Origin: Urophycis tenuis
Taxonomy: Eukaryota; Chordata; Actinopteri; Gadiformes; Phycidae
Direction of reading: 5' to 3'
Assembly: GCA_036785325.1 (NCBI GenBank)
Contig: JAXIVH010000005.1
Location: 10,283,517-10,347,516 of the forward strand
DNA: 64,000 bases
The notes under the pieces are model-generated. The model ran no database searches and was not told the DNA's origin. It worked only from the letters and a program-made list of their open reading frames with translations. Made by a program: the position numbers and the translations under genes. Below are positions 49,671-63,359 of this stretch, in pieces (position 1 is the stretch's first letter; each line of letters opens with the position of its first letter).

Positions 49671-50711
49671 AGCCAACACGTGCCTGCGGGGGAGCTGATG
49701 ATGGTGCGAAGCGGCAGCTTGGAAGGGAACCGAGCCAAGGTGATCCCCATCGTGGTGGTGGCTGTATGGGTGTTTTTCAGGCAGTGAGAGATGCCGCCAC
49801 TCCCATCGCTGCTACCAACCTTTGGGCTCAGCCTCTCATCCTCATCCTCCGTCATCCCCCTGGCTCTGTCCTCGTCCCCTGGATGCCGAACTGACTGATT
49901 TGCATGAGTGGGCGCCCTGCCCATGTGGGAGTGGGAGAAGACCCGTGTGATGGATAGGCTATAAATCCCAATAATGTTTAAGTCTTCCATATGTAATGAG
50001 CCGTCTGCAGTGGTTTTGAGTAATGAGCTGGATGCTGGCAGCGATTGGCGCAGGAGTTGGTGCTGCATCTGTCTTCAGACCTAATCCTGGGGTGTGAGGG
50101 CTGGTTTAGAGGCACGCTTTGTGGCCTTCCCCTGTGAGAGGACACAAAGCTGTGGCAGCGATGGTTTTCTTAACGTGAGGTCATGTCAGAGGCTTGCCAT
50201 GGCCTATAGGTTCTAATCCCAAATGACTTACACTCACAGATGTCCATCAGATCACAGCTACAAATGCCACTACCACACATGTGTGTGTCTATCTGCATGT
50301 GTGCGCATCTCTGTCTGTGTGTGTACCCATGTGTGTGAGTGTGTATGTGTGCGTGTGTGTTTCTGCGAGTGTGTGTGTGTGTGTGTGAGTTCCAGACTAC
50401 GGAAAAGGCAGCTCTCCCCTGCATGGGGCTTAACAAATGCTCTCAGGCAGTTAGGAACTATAACTTCCTAGACCCAGATCATATCACGTCATATCACATT
50501 ACACTCCTGAAAGACCTGCGGACGTGGAGTACACTGGATCAACGCTGGCATCCTTCGCAACATTTCCCCCTGAATTCAAATCTACCAACTTACCATGTTA
50601 TTACCCCTGCTGAGTTTACTTCTTACATATTTCATTTTGTCACCTGTCAGAGTTTACTCTGGATTCAAGCTATCTTGATTAATGTGGAGCTAATAGGCTT
50701 TTCTCCATGTA

Positions 50712-50955
50712 GAGGGAGGGGGGAGAGAGAGAGGGTGGTGGGGGGGGGGGGGGGGGGGGGAGGGGGGAGGAGGGGTGAGAGAGGGGAAGCGAGGGACTGA
50801 GGGAGAGAGGTGAGGAAGGGAGGGAGAAAGGGAGGGGGTAGAGAGGGAGGGAGGCTGAGAGAGGGGGGAGGAGGGAGATAGTGACTGAGAGAGGGAGAGA
50901 GGGGAGGGGAAGAGAGGGTGGGAGAACGAGGGGGGTGGGGGGGGGGGGGTGGCTG
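50712..50955. repeat. Purine tract (G and A) with G runs
   Basis: About 240 bp almost purely G and A on the plus strand, including a 21 bp G tract at 50740-50760. It is capable of triplex or quadruplex structure. The open frames on both strands are compositional. Confidence 0.9.
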
Positions 50956-52329
50956 GTGCTCTCAGGCTGAGCATCCTGTGGTGTGTGTGTGGTGTGGGGA
51001 GACGGGCTGAATAGAGGAGACACATTTGTCACTCGTCCCCCCGGCGCTGTCCCACTACCGGTTCCCCCCCACCCCGCAGGTTCCCGGTGGCACGAGGACA
51101 GCAGCTCTGATCACCAGGAGCCTCCTCCTCCTCCTCCTCCTCCTCCTCCTCGCAGGTTGGGCTAATGACTGTTTCCAGAGTAAGTAGGCTGTCTATATGC
51201 AAAGTCTCCTCTAATGGATTTCCTCATTATTTATTGTTAATGTATTAATGTGCTACGAGGGATCGGGAGAGCAGCTATTGACACGTACGTGTTTCCCTGG
51301 CTCCGGCTGGGCGCTGGAACCGTTCTGCGCGGGAGGGAGGGAGAAAGAATGGTTTAATAAAGCGCCGATAGACCTGGGATGTATTTCACTTTTGAGTTGA
51401 GGTGGAAACCGTGGTCAAGTTTTAGAGCACGTCTCTCGTTCACTTCCTGTGCTGCTGAAGTGCAGGTGAGCCTCGGGTGTTTGAGGGGTAAACTCCACGC
51501 TGACGGCATTCAACGCATTGCCGGTAGAAGATGTTATGAGATGTGATTTACTTTTGCTTTTAAGATGCTCATTTCCCAGATGGTACGAGTGTTGAATATA
51601 TTAATGATATGAAACATGGAGAGATGTCAGCATCGCTAACCGCTCACAGCTATCGTTACCACGCTAACTGTTTGGCGTAAGGCTAATCATCTAATTGTTA
51701 CGGCTATTGGTATAGCTGCTATACATTAACAAGCACAATGCAAGTCATTGAATTCACACTTTGCTTCCCCTATGACAGATTTGATCATACAATGTGATGT
51801 GTGATGTGTACAGGGTTCTTACAGTTTTGCTGTTAATTCACCTGGTCGCCATCTTTGAAGACAATATGGCAGGGTTCAGCCTCATCCAACAACATGGAAC
51901 CTCACTGCCCTACATAATTGAATGATCCACTCTGTTGCAATCCTGTTGCTGCTGCACGCAACCTTGCTCTGGTCCACGAACACCAGCTCTAAAGATGAAT
52001 ATGAAATTCACAGCTCAAAAACACATGGATGGATGAAAATCTGAAAAAAAATCATTGAAATAATGATGTAAATGTATCGACACCAATGGGGGACCTTGTT
52101 CCCGAACCTCTGACACAAACCCGCAGGCATGCAGCTCTCCACTAGCACGAGGTCCAAAACGTTCCCCTGAAACAGGAGCTCCGCTCCCACAGGGTGCACA
52201 GATGGGAAGACAGACAGAGCATGATATGTACGGTATTCTGTGCATGTCTGGGCTTGCATTGGCAGGTTTGTGCCAAAACAGGTATGCATTCTAAAGTGGG
52301 ATTTGTGTCTGGGTTCGTTTTACTTTACT

Positions 52330-52526
<197 letters not shown>

Positions 52527-52594
52527 GTGTGTACACATACTCCTTCATATCTGTAGTGATGATGATGAAGCAGAAGGAGGGCAGCCAGTCTTCC

Positions 52595-52965
52595 ATTACT
52601 AACTACTCCTCCATTACCAACCAGTCCTCCAATACTAACTAGTCCTCCATTACCAACCAGTCCTCCAATACTAACTAGTCCTCCATTACCAACCAATCCT
52701 CCGTTACTAACTTGTCCTCCATTACCAACCAGTCCTCCGTTACTAACTTGTCCTCCATTACCAACCAGTCCTCCGTTACTAACTAGTCATCCATTACCAA
52801 CCAGTCCTCCATTACCAACCAGTCCTCCTTTACCAACCAGCCCTCCATTACCAACCAGTCCTCCATTACTAACCAGTCCTCCATTACCAACCAGTCCTTC
52901 GTTACCAACCAGTCCTTCATTACTAGTCAGTCCTCCATTACTAACCAGTTCATTACCAAATGTCT
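52595..52965. repeat. 18 bp minisatellite, about 20 copies
   Basis: Unit TCCTCCATTACCAACCAG with common variants (AATACTAACTAG, GTTACTAACTTG). Because 18 is a multiple of three, parts read as open six-residue repeats (GLVGNG/GLVSIG) on the minus strand. There are no distinct spacers, so it is not CRISPR-like. Confidence 0.9.
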
Positions 52966-53047
52966 TCCTTAAATCTGTGCTACATGCTAAGCATACTTTT
53001 CAGCGATCTGGGAAAGCAGTCTCTTTCATAGTGCTCAACCTTGGGAT

Positions 53048-53048
<1 letters not shown>

Positions 53049-53097
<49 letters not shown>

Positions 53098-53357
53098 CAC
53101 ACTTTCTCTTGCTCTCTCGCTGTCCCCGCTGGCTGATGGCCAATGAGAAAGAGAAAATGTTGTGTATGTATTTGCATGGATGAGTGTGTTTGTGTGACTA
53201 CAGTCATGCATACTAAAGTGTGTGTTTGTGTGTGTGTGTGTGCTTGTGTGTGGAGAGAGCTGTATGTGTGCATGTCTGAGTGTGAAAATAGAAGTGCCAT
53301 CTTTTATGGAATCCATAAAAGCAGCATTTTGTTTCCATACTGCTTCACCTTGAAAGT

Positions 53358-53417
<60 letters not shown>
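53049..53417. repeat. Two (CA)n microsatellites
   Basis: (CA)n at 53049-53102 and 53359-53417, separated by 250 bp that itself contains a GT-rich stretch (53216-53250). Confidence 0.9.
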
Positions 53418-54299
53418 CCGCACACACATACACAACCACACACACACAAACAGACATCTGCTGCCATGTCTTTCCACGCAGGATGTCTTTTTTTTTTTGT
53501 TGAGATCTGAGATCCTCAGGGATGTGTGTCCAGCATTTGAGCAACAGTCTCGCCGCCCAGATTGCGAGGAGGCTGATGTCTACAGTCTGTTGTTCTGTTG
53601 CAACTGACATTCAAGAGGCTCCGCCTCTTCTCTGTGGAGGCGCAGACACCAGCTGCACAGTGACAGTATCATCAGCATCACCATATTTAGTGGCGTGGCT
53701 GCGGCGTTCACATTCAAACAAACACAGAGCTTCCAAAAAGGGCTCAGCACACATGTGGCGGGAGGAAATGTCCACCGGCTTTGGAGGTCAGACGCTCCCT
53801 GGTTTGTGTGGTCTGCCGGCTCTTTTGGACCTGTGGCCACTCAAAGCACTTCACACTCATGGCCTCGCGCTCACCCCTCCATTCTCTGGTGGCGGCCAAC
53901 CATGCAAATCAACAGCCGTCCTGAGAGGAGCAGTTGACACCTGGACCTCAGCTGGGAGGGGCTTGGCATCGAATCTCACCTCCCGGATCACCAAGCCACT
54001 AGCCCCCCCCCCCCCAGCATCCCGCCATGTTCCCGATACCCTGTCTGATGAGGTCGCCCTCCACCCCCAGGATCAACTCTTCTGGAGCCCAGCGGGAGAG
54101 CTGGGGGGTGCTCCCGGAGCCCAGAGCCCAGCGGGGGGAGATGAGGGTGCTGCCCGAGCCCAGCGGTTAGCGGCGGGGCCCGTGAAGGTGAAGCACTCAT
54201 CTCCCAGCAGGATCCCGTTACAGACCTAACGTTTCCTCTCTCCATTAGGCGGACCCTGAGGTCCCCAAGGGACCACTCCTGCAGGGCATCACTTACACT

Positions 54300-54380
54300 G
54301 AGTGGGGAGGGATGGGGGAGGGATGGGGGAGGGATGAGGGAGGGATGGGGGCGGGATGGGGGCGGGGGGATGGGGCAGGG
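54300..54380. repeat. GGGATGGGGGA minisatellite
   Basis: Roughly seven units of about 11-12 bp (GGGATGGGGGAG and GGGATGGGGGCG variants). Confidence 0.8.
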
Positions 54381-54607
54381 TGTAATCACAGGGAGGACTT
54401 CGTCGGAACCTCCCGTCGGACCGCGTGTTCCGGGCGTGGCTGTGATCCGATGGATATCCGCGGGCTCATTTGACGCCGTGGGATTTGAGCCGATTCAGGG
54501 GGACATCTGAAAATCGGGGGGGGGTTTGTCGGGGGTAAAACTCTGCTGTCCGAAGGGGAAATGAAGTAGGAAGGAATTGCGCTGTTGCTCGGCTTGGTCA
54601 CCGATTA

Positions 54608-54652
54608 CACTATCAATTAGATCACTATCGATTAGATGACTATCAATTAGAC
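54608..54652. promoter_or_regulatory. Three 15 bp tandem units with homeodomain-type cores
   Basis: CACTATCAATTAGAT, CACTATCGATTAGAT and GACTATCAATTAGAC in direct succession. Each has a CAATTA/CGATTA core at a constant 15 bp spacing. Either a small tandem duplication or a multimeric binding site. Confidence 0.3.
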
Positions 54653-55288
54653 CGCACTGAAAAAGAAATATGGACAGGATGAATGAATACAATCATAAAA
54701 GGAAATCACATATCATAAAAGATACAGGATAATGTATGGATTATATAATATATATTTGTTATAGTGTAGAATAATGATATCACACATAAAGCACTATTTC
54801 TACAGACCTGATGAATGTTTTGCAGCGAGGGGAGGAAGAAGGAGGGGAGAGATAGATTTATCGTCAGCTGTAATGAAGTGGCGGTCGGCCCTTCATTTAG
54901 CTTTATTTCACATGTCACCGTTCACAGCCTGCAGCGCAGTGGGAGAGAAGAACCGGGGGAGAGGGGGAGACGGCACCGACAAGGGGGAGTCAATGAATGA
55001 GCGGGGAAGAGGGGATGCGAGGGGGGGAATGAAAACCAAAAGACAGAAAAGGAAGAGAGATAGACTCAAGAGAAGGAGATGGAGATAGAGAGGGGACTGA
55101 GGAACACATACACATTAAGGACAAGGGGGAGGGAGAGAGAGAGGGGAGAGGGAGAGAGAGGGGAGAGAGGTAAAGTGGACAAAAAAAAGATAGATCGAGA
55201 GAGATAATGACATAGAGAAATGGAACCAAGGGAAACAGAGATAGATTGGGTGCAGGATACAAAGCAACATTGGAAAACTGGAGAGAGA

Positions 55289-55710
<422 letters not shown>

Positions 55711-56089
55711 ACACTGCGGTGTGTGTCAGTAAGAGGGCGAGAGAGAGGCATGCATGGCGGTCAGTTGATCAAATAACCCGACAGGCCTGTGTGATCCACC
55801 CAGCGTCTCAGAGCTGTCCTGCTGCGTTAGGATTGGCTGCTCAGCCTCGGGGTGGCCTGGGGGGTGCTGGGGGCGCGTGGCCCGACAGAGTGATGAGTGG
55901 ACGCACGGCCCATCAGCGCTTGTGGAGAAGCAGATGCAAGAAGTGCTCTAGATGTCTGTGGGGACTCGATAATCACTAAACCTAATGCAACACACAGGAT
56001 CCCCCCCTCCTCCCCCCCCTCTCTCCCCCCCAACTCTCTCCCTCCCCTCTTCCCCCTCCTCTCTCCCTCCCCTTACTCTATAGAGAGAA

Positions 56090-56560
56090 AGAGACACATG
56101 CATGGACGCGCGCATACACACGCATGCATGAACGCACACACACTGTGTGTGTGTGTGTGTGCACCCACGCGCATGCACACATGCAAGCACATGCACACAC
56201 ACACAGGAACACGCATACACACACACACAGACGCACACGTGCATGCACACACTCAGACACATGCACGCACGCGCACACACACACGCACAATCCCGGACAC
56301 ACACAGACATACACAGACACCGATAAAATTACTCATTTGTTCTGTTACACAAATATGTCACGAGAGAAACAAATAATAAACTAATATCACACGGAACCCA
56401 CCTACATTAGCATGAGCGTGTGTGTGTCCGAGATCGTGCATGTTTGTGTGTGTGTGCACGTGCGTGCATGCGTTTGAGTGTGTGCCTGCATGTGTGCGTG
56501 TGCGCCCTTGCGTGTGCGTGTGCGTGTTCCAGTGTGCCGGGGGGGGGGGGGGGGGGGTTA
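56090..56560. repeat. CA/GT-rich region with a poly-G tract
   Basis: (CA)-rich 56100-56315, including a CA-to-TG inversion at 56133-56160, and GT-rich 56415-56530, followed by 19 G residues at 56539-56557. Confidence 0.85.
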
Positions 56561-56630
56561 TTACAACCTGGACATAACAGGTCTCGTTCTGCGGGTTCTG
56601 CTCCAACAGGTGGTCCACAGTCTAGATGTG

Positions 56631-56674
56631 TTGCTGGCTGGCTGTCAGCAGGTGTGCTGACAGCCAGCCAGTAA
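56631..56674. repeat. Near-perfect 20 bp inverted repeat with 4 nt loop
   Basis: The left arm CTGGCTGGCTGTCAGCA (56634-56650) is the exact reverse complement of the right arm 56655-56671. The loop is GGTG. The stem extends by three pairs (one G-T) to 56631 and 56674. Confidence 0.9.
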
Positions 56675-56959
56675 GACATGGAGCATGACGTGCCGAAATG
56701 TCAGGCGCTAAAAATTTAGCATTTTATCAAGTTAGATAGCATCAGCTCCACCCCCTAGGGTTACTTTGTTTGCGGTTGCTGCTTGTGTTTGGACAGGCAG
56801 CAAAGCCTTTGGGGGAGATTCAGTGTGAGCAAATAAACTGACCACGTAGGTGTTCCTTACTCATATCTGCTCTGTCCATCAAATCAAATTGTTCTCCTTA
56901 ACATTGTTATTGAACAAGCCTTAAGTCTTGCATGTTTTAAACAAAGAAATGAAAACAAC

Positions 56960-57470
56960 GTGACAGCAAGGCAGAAGCGCGTCAGCTGACGGTCCTGGGC
57001 AGCCAATAGGATCAGTCCCTGTTGCACTGACATGGCCCCGCCGTGATTAACACAGCCTGATCTCTCCTCTCATTAGGATATTGGTATATATTAGAGCGGT
57101 CATTACTTAGCTTGGGCACAGCCACCTCTAGTCCTCTGCAGTCAGACAGTGTGCCAGTCTGTGTGTGGGTTTAAATAGGCTTTCAGAGCAGATTAAAAAC
57201 TTGCCCCCACTGTAAAGTTAACTGGCAATTTCACAGAGTAACATTTATGACAGTGAGGATAAAAAAGCAACGACTACAAAGGAATATGAATGACTCATAG
57301 CCATTACCTAGCAGACGTTTCATTGGCCCATTACTTTTTACTGTAAGCTGTAATATTGTTTTTAAATACTGCATGGATTTTGTGAATTCTCTTTGCTCAT
57401 ATTCCCCTGCTTATTATTAGCTCTTTTATTTGAGGGTTTTTTTTTCTGTCGCGTGTCTTGTCTTCTCTGT
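56960..57470. other. Repeat-poor block, possible conserved noncoding DNA
   Basis: About 500 bp without simple repeats in a region otherwise full of them. It contains a CCAAT-type box (CAGCCAATAGGATC, 57000), a TATATTAG stretch and many TAAT/ATTA cores. No coding potential seen. The call is an inference from composition. Confidence 0.25.
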
Positions 57471-58082
57471 GACAGATTATTTTAATCTGCTTTGCTGCTC
57501 TGTTGAGGGTGTTCAGAATGCGCTGGGCCTTGTCTCACACACAAAAAATAACATGTTTCATCGGATATCTTTGTTTGCTTGTTTCTATTTTATTATTATT
57601 CCAAAAAAAACGGATCACGGACCAGATGATGAAGCCATCATCGTGGTATTTATTCTGCGGCTTCCTGAAGCCTTTTTTTTTTCCCCGTCAGCTGGTCCTC
57701 CTGTCAGGCAGGTTATTGCAGGCGTTCTCCTTAATATCACTTCCCACTTGGGGGGGGGGGGGGGGGCGCGGTGGCGCTAAATCACGGGGCAACCATCGGC
57801 CACCTGGCAGAACGTCCCCCCGGCCCCAGTAATCACGCGGAGGCGGCCGCGGTCAGGAACACGGACGACGCGCTTTGGGGAAACATCAGAACAGTGTCAT
57901 AAGATTCACCGCGCGCTGCTCTCCAGTGGGCCTCGTGTTGGAATTGATTGCCCTGCTTGCACTAAAAGAGTAATAGTCACTTTGGGACTCGCTGTACTAA
58001 GCAACATCCAAGTGTAACCGCGTAAGCCTGAACCTCAATTGATTGTAAAACAGTGTTTTTATGCTGAGGTGGACACATTTGT

Positions 58083-58083
<1 letters not shown>

Positions 58084-58152
<69 letters not shown>
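58084..58152. repeat. (GT)n microsatellite
   Basis: About 69 bp of GT dinucleotides with one TTT interruption. Confidence 0.95.
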
Positions 58153-58153
<1 letters not shown>

Positions 58154-58365
58154 ATGTATTATTTATCTTCCTATAGCACTACCCACAGTGACATGGCTAT
58201 TCGCCATTTTTAACGCCAGCACATATTGGCTCTGACCTCTTCTGGACACTACAGTGTAGCAGTGTCATCTGTAAACGATTTTCCCAGTGTTTATATACCC
58301 GTTTTAACCAGGGCCCTTTCCTTTGAAAGTAGAATGCTCTGCTGTAATTCTTACGTCTTTTAGAC

Positions 58366-58890
58366 CAGTGGTTCTCAAATGGGGGTACGCGTACCCCTGG
58401 GGGTACGTGGAGGCACTCCAGGGGGTACGTGAGATTTTAAAATATACATATATTAAAAAAGTAGCATCCATGCAAAAATCCTTTAAAAATAATCATTTAA
58501 TAAATATTTCAGGAAAATATAAGTTCATAAAATGAATTTTATATTTTAGTAGGCTATTCAATTTCATTATCCTAAAAACCCAGAGTCCCCCCATACCAGG
58601 ATGGTTCGACCCAACCTGTCACATGCTAGCTGCCATCGCCTGTTAATTTAGTCAAAATTTAGTCATGGATTATTAACATTTAAAATGTTCTAAATAGTTT
58701 TTTTCCAAAAGTTTGAATTTTGTATGCGTTTATCAGTTCCAAAGTTCGATAAATTAGACACTGATGGCACAGTTCTCTGTTTTAAGTCTTTTTTTTTCTC
58801 AACTAAAAATGCTTTGCGCTTGTTAGGGGGTACTTGGCTGAAAAATATTTCACAGGGGGTACATCACTGAAAAAAGGTTAAGAACCACTG
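58366..58890. mobile_element. hAT-type MITE, 525 bp, with perfect 8 bp target duplication
   Basis: The left end is CAGTGGTTCTCAAATGGGGG. The right end is the reverse complement of CAGTGGTTCTTAACC, so 12 of the first 13 terminal bases pair. It is flanked by the 8 bp direct repeat TTTTAGAC at 58358-58365 and 58891-58898. The CAGTGGTTCTCAA terminus and 8 bp duplication are hallmarks of hAT transposition. Subterminal GGGGGTAC motifs recur at both ends. There is no transposase frame, so it is non-autonomous. Confidence 0.92.
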
Positions 58891-59444
58891 TTTTAGACCA
58901 ATAGAATATCAAGTGAGTAAAATGATGTCAGTCAAATGTAGAATGGGTCATATCTCAACCTTTAATTCAACAACCCGACAATGATCCATTTTTTTTAAAT
59001 AAAAGGAGTGAGTGAATGGATCACTTTGAGACGGAGCTCAGACCGCCACCAGAATAAATAACCTGGAAGGAAGGAATTGACATTGGCGACGCCGGGGCAG
59101 CAGAGAGAGGACAGAGGGGACGCGAGGACAGAGGAGAGCGCTGCTCAGCATTCACGGCAGACGGCGTCTACTGGTGTCGCGCTGTCTGGAGCTCACACGT
59201 CCAGGTCGCCCCGCTGTCACGCTCCCCGCCGGCCCACCAGAGTGCTCCGTTTAGCGGCCAGATGGAGGGGAGTAGAGTGCACACGTTCAGCTCTGGAGAG
59301 GAAGTGCAGAGCTGAATGTTATCATTATATCAGGGTTAAGAATGGGGGTGGTTGGGGGGGGGGGGGGGGGGGGAAACTAAACAGGAAGAGTGCACCTTGT
59401 GAGAATTGTTTTATTATGCTGGAGAAGAGGCCAGGCCATTGTTG

Positions 59445-60051
59445 TGGCTGAGAAGTTCGAGACATCAAATTCAAGGCGATGCTGCTGGCCTACAAAGCCG
59501 TCAATGGAACTGCCCCTACCTACCTCCAAACATTAGTGAAACACCAGCCCCTGCTCGAACACTCCGTTCAACTATCTCAGCTGGTCGACTGGTACCGCCA
59601 TCACTAAAAGGAGGTAAAGGTCGGATGGCGAAATCTCAACTCTTCTCCTTTTTGGCACCGCAGTGGTGGAACGAGCCCCCTGCAAATGTCAGGACTGTGG
59701 ACTGAGTCACTCCCCATCTTCCGGAAGAGACTCAAGAGTCACTCATTCAGAGTTCACCTGAACCCTGCATAACCCTACCCTCATGCTCTTATTTGTTGTA
59801 CGTCTTGGCACTTTAATCACTCTTTGTAATTTGGCACTTTGATCGCTCTTTGTAACTTGGCACTTAGTCAGAGATGTTGTATACTAGCAATGGTTAACCT
59901 AGCAATTGAAATGCTTGAAACTTGTTCTGGTGACTTTCTTACTCTATTAGCAGCAATGAAATGTTTCATCTTCTTATCTTAGACAAATGTGCTCTTTGTA
60001 AGTCGCTTTGGATAAAAGCGTCTGCCTAATGCCCTAAATGTAAATGTAAAG
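59445..60051 (+). mobile_element. 5'-truncated LINE 3' fragment (same family as 25003-26277)
   Basis: The sense strand encodes AYKAVNGTAP.YLQ-type C-terminal sequence (KFKAMLLAYKAVNGTAPTYL), frameshifted further on. The 3' UTR contains CAATGGTTAACCTAGCAATT and ends GTAAGTCGCTTTGGATAAAA, then GCGTCTGCCTAATGCCC and TAAATGTAAATGTAAA. It is the longest plus-strand copy of the tail shared with the SINE at 4255. Confidence 0.82.
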
Positions 60052-60429
60052 GAGGCTGTGGGTTCAATCCCCCGATAGCTGCATCTCTCCTGTGCCCTCA
60101 CCTCCACCTCACCTCCTTAAGAACAGGGGTCTGGATTAGTGAGTGTTGCGGCTGTGTCCCACGAACATCTGCTTCATCCCCACCAAGCGTTTAACCAACA
60201 TACACTGCACGTGTATGCATCCAACGATGACAGATACATTAACATTCGTGTCTCCAATCTGTAGGGTTGCTTCAGTACATCTGTTGTCGGGTGTTTTTTT
60301 TTTTTTTTACAACAAATAGGATTGGCTGTACATCTGTGCATACGTTCACGTTGGCCCCTGAAGCTGTACATTACTCACGACACGCTGGATGTTACCAAGG
60401 CACCACTGCCCCGAGGAAACATTTAATCA

Positions 60430-60765
60430 GTGGAGGAAATGCTAACAGATAGACCTGCGTCCTTGGCAATTAATATCTGCCATAATCCCTCTCATGTGAC
60501 TCGCCAGAGAAAGCCCAGCTCCCCTGGAAGGCATGCATATCTATTATTATTGGTAGTAGTTGTATTATTATCATCGCAGGGTTTACCCAGCATGCCATTC
60601 TCAGAGAAAATTGGTTTTTCTTTGCTCCTTGCCAATTTCACAGATCCACCTTAAATGTGCTGACTGTTATCTGCTGCCCCTGGCAGAGAGAGCTTTAAAT
60701 ACCAGCACAGTCCTCCTGGCTGCATGTGGAGAAGTACTGTTGGTGGTGATGTACCTGTTGTAAAT
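60430..60765. other. Repeat-poor block, possible conserved noncoding DNA
   Basis: Unique sequence with homeodomain-type cores (GCAATTAATATC, CATAATCCC) and no coding potential, lying between a LINE end and long GT arrays. Regulatory function is only a guess. Confidence 0.25.
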
Positions 60766-61130
60766 GTTTCCCTGAAATGTATTTGTATATATTCTTTCAA
60801 ATACATATTCAAACATGAATATAGAACTATGATCTAGATCAGTCATGACTTACATGAAGAGACTCTGAGGAACACACAGCTAGAAGCGAGTGGCTTCCTG
60901 TGGGCGTGCCGAAACGGTAACCGCCTGCGTATTAATTTAATATGGTAGCGGGTGTGTCGTGGGGGAGACAACACCAGACCCCCAGATGGCAGGTGTCATG
61001 TGTTCTCCTCTGAAGCCCAGCAGGCAGGGGCGCACGCTCGGAGGGAAAAAAAAGTAACATGTTTGCAAACCACCCACAGAGCGTCATATCAACTGTATGG
61101 AGATAACGAGGGTCTGCAGCATGAGGAGGA

Positions 61131-61404
<274 letters not shown>

Positions 61405-61780
61405 GGTAGGGGGGGTAGCTGAAGATGGAGGAGGTGCAGGAGGGAGGGAGAGTGAGCCGTTTGATGAGAAGGTCACAATATAAACCATGTCTCCTTGCAT
61501 TAGGACTCGGCAATATGTGTGCAAAAATACCACCGCCGGTCGTCCACACTATGGGATATAACAAGATGGCTGGGAGACACACGTCACCTCACGCACACGG
61601 CCAGGCCTGTCCTCCCAGCGAGGTCAGCCATGGACACACGCAGCCTGACGTCCGGCTGCTCAGGGACTCGGTCTGCTCCATGCTGTGTTATTATCATGTT
61701 GTTGTTATTATGATGTTGTTATTTCTCTCCAGAATACCAAGGTGACTGAGCACGTAGCCAGGTGTAGACAGGGGCGAGCC

Positions 61781-61970
<190 letters not shown>

Positions 61971-62559
61971 GGCACACACACTCAGATAAGACTCCCTATT
62001 TCTACCCAGCTCTTTTTCATCCCCCTGCCTTGGATCACTGGGTAACTGTCAGGGTCAGGAGGGAGGGGAAAAAAAAAAAAAAAAAAAAAAACGATCTCGG
62101 AGAAGAAACTGGAAAGAGTTATTTATTCATGTCAACGTTTTGCGGAGATGACTTTGATGTGATTGTGCTGGGCGACCGGTGGACCCCGGCGTGGGTCCGG
62201 GGGTGGCGTACGCACACGTCTCCCCAGGTGCACTCAGCGCTTCGCACGGCGGCATGCATTATAGTGAGGGGGGGGGGGGGCTGTCTCTCTGGACCAGAGG
62301 GGCTCACGGGAGTGCTGTCGGCTCCACTTAACTTTCATCCTAAGTCCAGGTAATTACAGCTGGGTGGTAGATGGGTGGTGGTGGTGGTGGTGGGGGGGGG
62401 GGGGGGGGGGGGTGGCCTGGCTGGACCACTTTCACTTACAATCTTCCCTCCAATTTCTCACTCCAAGAGTGCACCATGAAACCTACACGCCCGCACACGC
62501 CTGCACCAAACACACAGAGGCCATCAACACAATCCAGAAGACGCTCTGCCATGCATGCC

Positions 62560-62735
62560 GGTACGCACACACACGCACACACACACACACACGCACACAC
62601 ACACACAGCCCTACGCTCCAATGCACACAGACACACGCACGGTCAAACGCACGCACACACACTCGGGCACGCAGGCTCAAATGTACACACACTCACGCAT
62701 ACGTACTCACACGCACACACGCACTCACACTCACG
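62560..62735. repeat. CA-rich degenerate microsatellite
   Basis: CACACG/CACACA-rich sequence with many single substitutions, followed to about 62850 by CT-rich sequence. Confidence 0.85.
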
Positions 62736-63359
62736 CACTGCAAAGGATTATTTTCCCTCCCTCTAAATGTTTTCTACTCTCTCTCTCCTTCCTCCCCTCT
62801 CTCTCTATTTCTCTCTCTCTCTCCCTCTCTCCCTCTCACCCTCCCTCTCTCTTTTCTATTTCCCGCGACCCCTCTGTATCTATTAGTTGTGACATTCCAT
62901 TCGGCTTTTTAATGACCTCTCAGTTTTGTCCTTCTGGAGCCAAATAACTTCATAGATAATGGTCATGAAGCCCGTACGTGCCCTGTCAGGCTCAGATAGA
63001 AGAGAAGAAAAGCTCCCACAATGCCCCAGCCATCATTACCCTTGGCTCCGGTTGTAGACTACCACCTGGTGAGTTTGAGCCGCATTCGTCTTTATTTTGG
63101 TCATACTTTTCAACACATTTCTCTTTCATTTAAGGTCAGACGAAATAAAAGAAACGTCTAATACTGCTGCGACGCACCAAATATGGCAACCAATCCATGT
63201 GAGTTGGATAAGCTGTTTGTCAAGCTGAGGTGCCGACTCACACACAGCACCTGTTTCACAGGGGAATCTCCTGGCCGACCACCAGAAGCACCTCCCCTGA
63301 TCCTCCATGTCCTCCTGCAGGGACACCGGTCCTCCTCCCTGCTGTCCTCCAGTCATTAC

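Noticed and set aside
49616..50068. 150-codon minus-strand open frame
   Set aside because: No recognisable motif; its end is made by the 20 bp tandem repeat at 49611-49670. Not enough support for a gene.
52595..52965. CRISPR-like regular repeats
   Set aside because: Head-to-tail minisatellite with no unique spacers, in a vertebrate genome.
53522..54229. 235-codon plus-strand open frame
   Set aside because: GC-biased stretch without recognisable domain, splice context or consistent codon signal; it overlaps C tracts and low-complexity repeats.
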